Source: Tagaea sp.
GTDB lineage: Bacteria > Pseudomonadota > Alphaproteobacteria > CACIAM-22H2
Direction: 5' to 3'
Assembly: GCA_023653245.1 (NCBI GenBank)
Contig: JAMNXK010000163.1
Span: 1 to 5,734 of the forward strand
Length of the DNA: 5,734 bases
Position numbers and translations under genes: made by a program. The notes below the pieces were generated by a model that was not told the origin of the DNA, made no database searches, and saw nothing but the letters and a program-made list of their open reading frames with translations. Position 1 is the first letter of the stretch, and every line of letters begins with the position of its first letter. Below, piece by piece: positions 1 through 5,734 of the stretch.

Positions 1-2
1 CC

Positions 3-269
3 GCCGCCGGCGAGGCGCTGGCCGGGATCGTCGAGATCGTGCGCCGGCTGGCCGAGATCGCGCCCGAGATCGCCGCCGGCAGCCGCGAACAAGCGGTCAG
101 CATCGCCGAGATCAGCACCGCGCTGGGCGACGTCGAGGCGGCGACGAATCAGAACGCGGGCTTGGTGGATCGGACCTCGGCGGCGGCCACGTCGCTGGCG
201 GAAGAGGCCGACCGGCTGGTGGCGGCGGTCGCCGAATTCCGGACCAACGGCACTTCGGACGCCCGCTAG
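3..269 (+). CDS. Methyl-accepting chemotaxis protein, C-terminal end (5' partial)
   Basis: This is the end of a chemoreceptor signalling domain that opens to the left of the window. The 88 visible residues are Ala/Glu-rich and helical, and they read as the descending arm and C-cap of the MCP cytoplasmic hairpin. The stretch SREQAVSIAEISTALGDVEA followed by ATNQNAGLVDRTSAAATSLA matches the usual family pattern of Q-A/I-x-x-I-x-x-A and then T-x-Q-N-A-x-L-V-[ED]-x-[TS]-x-A-A-x-x-L. The E/Q and A pairs are of the type methylated by CheR and demethylated by CheB. Known family members relay ligand or energy signals to CheA/CheW at the inner membrane. The sensor and membrane segments are not visible, so the ligand cannot be guessed. 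There is no C-terminal CheR-tethering pentapeptide; the protein ends in a short polar tail, NGTSDAR. Its TAG stop overlaps the stop of the convergent phosphatase gene. The family call is safe; the subfamily is not known. Confidence 0.92.
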   Translation, partial: AAGEALAGIVEIVRRLAEIAPEIAAGSREQAVSIAEISTALGDVEAATNQNAGLVDRTSAAATSLAEEADRLVAAVAEFRTNGTSDAR

Positions 270-799
270 CCTTCCTCGTCCGCCGGAATGCGATAGGCTT
301 CGAGGGTCGCGTTGGCGGGGCCGATGCGGCCCCAGCCGTCCGACACGAAGCGCAATGCGACGAAGGCGCAAGTCGGAAACTTCCCTTCGATGCGCGCGCG
401 CGTCGCGGTTTCGGCCGGCGGGATAAGCCGCAGCGCCAAATCCTCGAGCCCCGGATTGTGGCCGATCAACAGCACCGAGGCGGGCAGGGGCGCGCGGGCG
501 TCGAGTTCGCCCAGCCGTGTTGCCAAAACTTCGCTTTCGGCCAGATAGAGCCGCCGCTCGATCGAGATTTCCGGGCGGGTATGGAACCCTTCTTGGATCA
601 ATTCGAGCGTTTGGCGCGTCCGCGTGGCGGCCGAGCAGAGCACCAAATCCGTCTCGAATGTTTGCGATTTCAGATACTTGGAGAGCGAAGCTGCGGCTTT
701 ACGTCCGCGCTTGTTGAGGGCACGATCGAAATCATCGGCAAAGGCATCCGCCCACGACGATTTCGCGTGCCGCAACAGGAAAAGACGCTTCGGTTTCAA
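266..799 (-). CDS. SixA-type phosphohistidine phosphatase (histidine phosphatase superfamily)
   Basis: The 177-residue protein belongs to the RHG/histidine phosphatase superfamily, closest in style to SixA (E. coli SixA is about 160 residues), which removes phosphate from phospho-histidine. Visible motifs, numbered from the TTG start, are RHAKSSW (R10, catalytic H11), the second conserved Arg in CSAATRTRQT (R60), and the second His in LLIGHNPGLEDLA (H114). The order and spacing fit a complete catalytic core. No signal peptide or membrane segment is seen, so it is probably cytosolic. There is no in-frame ATG or GTG near the N-terminus. The TTG at 799-797 gives MKPKRLFLLRHAKSSW, which places the first beta strand as in relatives; an ATT at 802 is the other option. 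The ribosome binding site is weak. The gene is divergent from ppk1 with 90 nt between starts and converges on the chemotaxis gene. The true substrate is unknown: a phospho-His protein is the family expectation, but small phosphoesters are possible. Confidence 0.85.
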   Translation of the reverse strand: MKPKRLFLLRHAKSSWADAFADDFDRALNKRGRKAAASLSKYLKSQTFETDLVLCSAATRTRQTLELIQEGFHTRPEISIERRLYLAESEVLATRLGELDARAPLPASVLLIGHNPGLEDLALRLIPPAETATRARIEGKFPTCAFVALRFVSDGWGRIGPANATLEAYRIPADEEG

Positions 800-852
800 A
801 ATCTTGACACCATTCGCCCGGTAGAGTCGGACCTCGTGATACCATAATCGGC

Positions 853-872
853 CTCGCGGTCGCGACCGCGAG
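853..872. repeat. Perfect 20-bp palindrome in the sixA-like/ppk1 divergent region
   Basis: The half-site CTCGCGGTCG is followed directly by its exact reverse complement, with no spacer. Outside the perfect core, GCC on the left and GGC on the right can pair again if a GA bulge is allowed. It lies 17 nt upstream of the ppk1 start and 5 nt before the ribosome binding site. It could be an operator for a dimeric regulator acting on both divergent genes, or a leader hairpin affecting ppk1 translation. No matching regulator is recognised. It is not a PhoB box, which is a TGTCA-type direct repeat. Confidence 0.6.
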
Positions 873-876
873 AGGC

Positions 877-882
877 AAGGAG
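877..882 (+). promoter_or_regulatory. Ribosome binding site of ppk1
   Basis: AAGGAG lies 7 nt before the GTG codon at 890-892. This strong Shine-Dalgarno match at ideal spacing decides the non-ATG start of ppk1. Confidence 0.85.
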
Positions 883-889
883 CAAAACC

Positions 890-3037
<2,148 letters not shown>

Positions 3038-3038
3038 G

Positions 3039-4535
3039 ATGGCGCGCGTGCGGCGGAAGACCACGGCACGAATCGACCGTCGCCCGGTCGCCGTCGTCGA
3101 TATCGGATCGAACTCGATCCGACTGGTCGTGTTCGACGGCACCAGCCGCGTGCCGCTGCCGCTGTTCAACGAGAAGGTCCTGTGCGGGCTCGGCCGCGGA
3201 TTGGAGCGCACGGGCCGGCTCGACGAAACCGGCGTCGAACAGGCGCTGGTCAATCTGCGCCGTTTCGCCGAAATCGCACGCGCCATGGGCGTGCGCAAGA
3301 CCTTCGCGTTGGCCACCGCCGCGGCCCGCGAGGCGGCCAACGGCCCCGATTTCGTCGCGCGCGTGCGCAAGGTCACCGGCCTGCCGGTCAAGATCCTGTC
3401 GGGGTCGGAGGAAGCGCGCGTCTCGGCGCTGGGCGTGATCGCCGGCACGCCCGACGCGACGGGCGCCATGGGCGATCTGGGCGGCGGCAGTCTCGAGCTC
3501 GTGGCGCTGGGGGCCGGCAAGCCCGCGGGCTACGCCACGCTGCCTTTCGGCCCTTTGCGCTTGCGCGAATTCGCCGAGAAGGGGCGCGGGCGGCTCAAGG
3601 AAATCATCGACGAAAGATTGAAGACGCTCGACTTCCTCGATCAGGGGCGCGAGCGCGAGTTCTTCGCGGTCGGCGGCGCGTGGCGGGCGCTCGCCAAGCT
3701 CCATATGGCCCATTCGGGCTATCCGCTGGAGATCATCCACCACTACGCGATCCCGCGCGACCGCGCGCTCGACTTCCTCGACGTGGTCGGCACGCAAAGC
3801 CGGGCTTCGCTCGAGGGCTTCGCGGGCGTGTCGCGCAAGCGGCTGGAGACGCTGCCCCTCGCCGCGACGGTGCTGGAGCGCGTCTTGCGCCGGATGAAGC
3901 CCGAGCGCCTGGTGTTCTCGGCCTACGGTTTGCGCGAAGGCCGCCTCTACGATTCCCTGCCGCCGGCGCTCAAGCGCGCCGATCCGCTGCTGTCGGGCGT
4001 GGCGTCGATCGCCTCGCAGAACCGGCGCTATGGCACCACGGCCGACGAGTTGCACCGCTGGATCGAGCCGCTGTTCAAGGACAAGACCCATACGCGGCTG
4101 CGCTTGGTCGCGTGCCATTTGTCCGACATCGCCTGGAGCGAGCACCCCGACCATCGCGGGGAGATCGCCTATCGCCGCGCGCTCTACATGCCCGTGGCGG
4201 GCATCGACCATCCGGGCCGCGCCTACGTGGCGCTCGCCCTTTTCGCGCGCTACGACGGCGAGCCGGGCGGCGACGTGGCGCAAATCGCCTGGCGCCTGCT
4301 GGACGAGGAAAGACTGCGCGAAGCCTTCCGCCTGGGGCTCGCCTTGCGCGTCGCCTATCGCCTGTCGGGCGGCGCGTCGTCGGTGCTGGCGCGCACGCGC
4401 CTCGTGCTGGCGGCGCGCGAGCTGGTCCTCGAAGTGCCCAAGCGCGACGCCGGCATGATCGGCGAAGTGGTCGGGAGGCGCCTCGACGCGCTCGCCACGG
4501 CGCTGGACAGGCGCGCGCGCGTCAGCCCGCGATGA
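3039..4535 (+). CDS. ppx: Exopolyphosphatase, Ppx/GppA family
   Basis: Ppx/GppA enzymes release orthophosphate from polyphosphate ends (EC 3.6.1.11) and in some members hydrolyse pppGpp; this product has 498 residues. The sugar-kinase/Hsp70/actin-like fold is clear: phosphate-1 loop VAVVDIGSNSIRLVVFDG (about 17-34), TAAAREAANGPDF (93-105), LSGSEEARVSALGVI (120-134) with the conserved Glu pair E124/E125, phosphate-2 loop GDLGGGSLELV (145-155), AVGGAWRALAKLHM (210-223), and AYGLREGRLYDSL (295-307). Residues from about 310 onward form the helical HD-like C-terminal domain, with VACHLSDIAWSEHPDHRGE (357-375). That domain distinguishes it from shorter two-domain PPX forms. The ATG sits 1 nt after the ppk1 TGA, with AAAGG upstream. 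The stop overlaps the next gene as ATGA. No signal peptide is seen, so it is cytosolic. Opposite to PPK1 in function, it probably sets polyphosphate turnover. PPX versus GppA activity cannot be separated by sequence alone; the position next to ppk1 favours PPX. Confidence 0.95.
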   Translation: MARVRRKTTARIDRRPVAVVDIGSNSIRLVVFDGTSRVPLPLFNEKVLCGLGRGLERTGRLDETGVEQALVNLRRFAEIARAMGVRKTFALATAAAREAANGPDFVARVRKVTGLPVKILSGSEEARVSALGVIAGTPDATGAMGDLGGGSLELVALGAGKPAGYATLPFGPLRLREFAEKGRGRLKEIIDERLKTLDFLDQGREREFFAVGGAWRALAKLHMAHSGYPLEIIHHYAIPRDRALDFLDVVGTQSRASLEGFAGVSRKRLETLPLAATVLERVLRRMKPERLVFSAYGLREGRLYDSLPPALKRADPLLSGVASIASQNRRYGTTADELHRWIEPLFKDKTHTRLRLVACHLSDIAWSEHPDHRGEIAYRRALYMPVAGIDHPGRAYVALALFARYDGEPGGDVAQIAWRLLDEERLREAFRLGLALRVAYRLSGGASSVLARTRLVLAARELVLEVPKRDAGMIGEVVGRRLDALATALDRRARVSPR

Positions 4536-5218
4536 GGATCCTCGCGGTCGTCCTGCTGGCGGCGGCGCTGGCCGCGTGCGCGCGGGCGCCGTCGCACATC
4601 GCGCGGCCCGCGGGCGCGGGGCCGTTCGGGGCGGCGCTGCTCGTGCCGGGCTGCGCGGGGCCCGGCTCGCATACCGAGCGCGCGGCGCGCGAACTGACCC
4701 GAGCCGGGTTCGCGATCGCGCTCGCGCCGGCGATCTGCGGGACGAACGCCGAGGCGGCCGTCCCGGCGATCGCGCGCGAAGCCGCACGTTTGGCGGCGAG
4801 CCCGGGCGTGGATCGCCGGCGGCTGCACTTGATCGGCTGGTCGGAGGGCGGGGCGGGCGTCATGGCCGCTTTGGCGCGATCGGGCGCGCGCTCGGCGGCG
4901 GCGTTCTATCCGGCCTGCGCCAGCGTTCGCGATTGGGTTCCGGCGGTGCCGTTCCTGATGATCCTGGCCGAGAACGACACGACCGCGCCGCCCGCCGCCT
5001 GTCTCGACCTGATGGGCCGCACGCCGGACGCGCAGAACGTGCTGGCGATCCGATATGGCGGCGTGGCGCACGGATTCGACAATGCCGGCCATCCGGCCGA
5101 TCCCGGATCGATCTGGGCGTTCTGGCGCACCCGCCCGAGCGGCAGTTACAACCCCGCCGTGCGCGACGCGGCCTTGTCGGATTTGCGCATATTTTTAGAG
5201 GGTTCGGAGCCGAAGTAA
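4532..5218 (+). CDS. Dienelactone hydrolase-like alpha/beta-hydrolase, predicted lipoprotein
   Basis: The 228-residue product begins with a short lipoprotein signal, MRILAVVLLAAALAAC. The lipobox LAAC makes C16 the predicted acylated residue; Ala at +2 suggests sorting to the outer membrane. The rest has the layout of a dienelactone-hydrolase/alpha-beta-hydrolase fold: an AALLVPGCAGPGS strand and oxyanion region (34-46), nucleophile elbow GWSEGG (S104), the acid in LMILAENDTTAP (D149), and the base in GGVAHGFDN (H180). The nucleophile is Ser rather than the Cys of classical dienelactone hydrolase. Four more Cys (41, 69, 129, 157) could form periplasmic disulfides. The frame is open far upstream, but the ATG at 4532 is chosen because it gives the signal peptide and overlaps the ppx stop (ATGA). 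No clear ribosome binding site precedes it, so reinitiation after ppx is likely. The substrate is unknown: an ester, lactone or acyl compound in the periplasm. The fold and triad are well supported; the lipoprotein call is good but unproven. Confidence 0.85.
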   Translation: MRILAVVLLAAALAACARAPSHIARPAGAGPFGAALLVPGCAGPGSHTERAARELTRAGFAIALAPAICGTNAEAAVPAIAREAARLAASPGVDRRRLHLIGWSEGGAGVMAALARSGARSAAAFYPACASVRDWVPAVPFLMILAENDTTAPPAACLDLMGRTPDAQNVLAIRYGGVAHGFDNAGHPADPGSIWAFWRTRPSGSYNPAVRDAALSDLRIFLEGSEPK

Positions 5219-5238
5219 GGGCGGCGGTTCAAGTCCCC

Positions 5239-5267
5239 TTGCGGTTCGGTGAAATAGAGCCTAGATT
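5239..5267 (+). promoter_or_regulatory. Candidate sigma-70 promoter for the small 5295 gene
   Basis: TTGCGG (5239-5244) and TAGATT (5262-5267) are separated by exactly 17 bp. They lie in the only non-coding spacer (5219-5294) between the hydrolase and the small gene. The matches are partial (3/6 and 4/6). Transcription would begin near 5274, giving a leader of about 20 nt. Confidence 0.45.
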
Positions 5268-5282
5268 CCCTCCACACGGTTC

Positions 5283-5288
5283 GGAGGA
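5283..5288 (+). promoter_or_regulatory. Ribosome binding site of the small 5295 gene
   Basis: GGAGGA ends 6 nt before the ATG at 5295. It is one of the two best Shine-Dalgarno matches in the window and the main reason to believe that this small reading frame is translated. Confidence 0.75.
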
Positions 5289-5294
5289 CGACCT

Positions 5295-5486
5295 ATGGCC
5301 AGTTCGATTTCCAGCACGCAAAGCTCGGCGGTGAGCCAGCTCTCGCAAGTCGAATCGCGCCCGGCCCCGTCGAGCGAACCCGAGCCCAACGAGCCGGCGC
5401 GCCCGCAATTGGGATCGGCCGCGCAAAACCTGACGGCACCGCCGTCCGATTCCGGCCGCGGCCGGAACGTGGACGTCGTCGCGTAA
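5295..5486 (+). CDS. Small Ser/Pro-rich hypothetical protein (63 aa)
   Basis: I do not recognise this protein. It has 63 residues, with 14 Ser and 8 Pro and no Cys, Lys, His, Phe, Tyr or Trp. The N-terminal third is Ser/Gln/Thr-rich (SSISSTQSSAVSQLSQVES). The middle is a Pro/Glu segment (RPAPSSEPEPNEPARPQ, 22-38). It ends in a short conserved-looking tail, GRGRNVDVVA (54-63). There is no signal peptide or membrane segment. The composition suggests an intrinsically disordered protein. Support for a real gene is the GGAGGA ribosome binding site at 6 nt spacing, a plausible promoter just upstream and a dedicated spacer. The stop lies 12 nt from the stop of the convergent dioxygenase gene. The G-x-x-x-N-[VI]-D tail loosely recalls the ends of small motility-associated (YjfB-like) bacterial proteins, but the body does not match that family and I do not assign it. 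Confidence 0.68.
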   Translation: MASSISSTQSSAVSQLSQVESRPAPSSEPEPNEPARPQLGSAAQNLTAPPSDSGRGRNVDVVA

Positions 5487-5498
5487 GCCGAGGGTCGC

Positions 5499-5734
5499 CT
5501 AAAACGGCGGGAACGCCGCGCCGTCGCTTCGGCGCAACCAGTTATCGTCCGGATACCCGCACGCGCCGTCGATGACGTGCAGCGAATAGGCGTGGCGCGA
5601 GTGCTGCGATGCGTTGGCGCCGCTGCGATGGGGCAGCAAGCCGTGCAGGACGATCAGCGTGCCTTGCGCGGCTTCGAGCGGCACTTCGCCCTCGGCCGGA
5701 AACGGCGCGGGATCGAGCGTGTCCATCCGCACGC
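5499..5734 (-). CDS. Phytanoyl-CoA dioxygenase (PhyH) family protein, C-terminal part (5' partial)
   Basis: The last 77 or so residues of an Fe(II)/2-oxoglutarate oxygenase of the PhyH family are visible; the start lies beyond the right edge. The segment GTLIVLHGLLPHRSGANASQ followed by HSRHAYSLHVIDG and YPDDNWLRR matches the family's C-terminal core, most like PHYHD1-type proteins. The His of LLPHRS (encoded at 5628-5630) fits the third iron ligand. The Arg of HSRHAYS lies exactly 11 residues later, the spacing seen between the distal iron-binding His and the 2-oxoglutarate-binding Arg in human PHYH (H264/R275). The first H-x-D motif is outside the window. Family members hydroxylate varied substrates, so the substrate is unknown. 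The Met encoded at 5732 is internal, since the family is normally about 250-300 residues. The gene is convergent with the small 5295 gene, 12 nt apart. Confidence 0.9.
   Translation of the reverse strand, partial: VRMDTLDPAPFPAEGEVPLEAAQGTLIVLHGLLPHRSGANASQHSRHAYSLHVIDGACGYPDDNWLRRSDGAAFPPF
5501..5518 (-). terminator. Possible intrinsic terminator inside the end of the PhyH-family gene
   Basis: On the minus strand, CGGCG, the loop TTCC and CGCCG form a 5-bp all-GC stem (5518-5505). It is followed at once by TTTT (5504-5501), which runs into the TAG stop. The hairpin overlaps the last codons (A-F-P-P-F). The stem is short and the U tract has only four bases, so this is weak evidence. Confidence 0.3.

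Noticed and set aside
804..848. TTGACA (804-809) and CATAAT (843-848) as a ppk1 promoter
   Set aside because: Each box looks good alone, but they are 33 bp apart, far from the usual 16-18 bp. No partner at proper spacing was found for either, so I do not call a promoter.
3182..4531. Possible N-terminal extension of the hydrolase, because its frame is open from 3182
   Set aside because: The upstream part is an Arg-rich shadow of ppx. The ATG at 4532 gives a proper lipoprotein signal and the ATGA overlap.
4645..4666. 7-bp inverted repeat GCCGGGC / GCCCGGC with an 8-nt loop in the hydrolase gene
   Set aside because: It is internal to coding sequence, has no T tract, and is expected by chance at this GC content.
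5229..5426. 65-codon minus-strand frame opposite the small 5295 gene
   Set aside because: It is Arg-rich with no motif, and the opposite strand has the better ribosome binding site and promoter.

Overview
The window reads as chromosome from a high-GC alphaproteobacterium. Rhodospirillales-like is my best guess; it rests on base composition, a ppk1-ppx gene pair with this style of PPX, and no direct phylogenetic test. It is densely coding. I see no mobile element, CRISPR array, tRNA or rRNA.

Layout from left to right. (1) Positions 3-269, plus strand: the last 88 residues of a methyl-accepting chemotaxis protein that starts outside the window. (2) Positions 266-799, minus strand: a SixA-type phosphohistidine phosphatase. 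It converges on the chemotaxis gene, and the two stop codons share one CTAG. (3) Positions 800-889: a short divergent control region with a perfect 20-bp palindrome and a strong ribosome binding site. (4) Positions 890-5218, plus strand: a tight three-gene operon. It holds ppk1 (polyphosphate kinase 1), ppx (exopolyphosphatase, 1 nt downstream) and a dienelactone-hydrolase-like lipoprotein whose ATG overlaps the ppx stop as ATGA. (5) Positions 5219-5294: a spacer with a plausible sigma-70 promoter. (6) Positions 5295-5486, plus strand: a 63-residue Ser/Pro-rich, probably disordered protein of unknown function with a very good ribosome binding site. (7) Positions 5499-5734, minus strand: the C-terminal part of a phytanoyl-CoA dioxygenase family protein that runs off the right edge.

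The core is polyphosphate metabolism. PPK1 makes polyphosphate from ATP through a phospho-histidine intermediate, and PPX degrades it from the chain end. Their near-zero spacing should couple synthesis and breakdown. The divergent SixA-type phosphatase acts on phospho-histidine in known relatives, so its position beside an enzyme that works through phospho-histidine is suggestive but unproven. The lipoprotein hydrolase has no obvious polyphosphate role. I did not find clear evidence of a wholly new system. The most open questions are the small 63-residue gene, the operon lipoprotein, the palindrome in the ppk1 leader and the SixA-ppk1 pairing.
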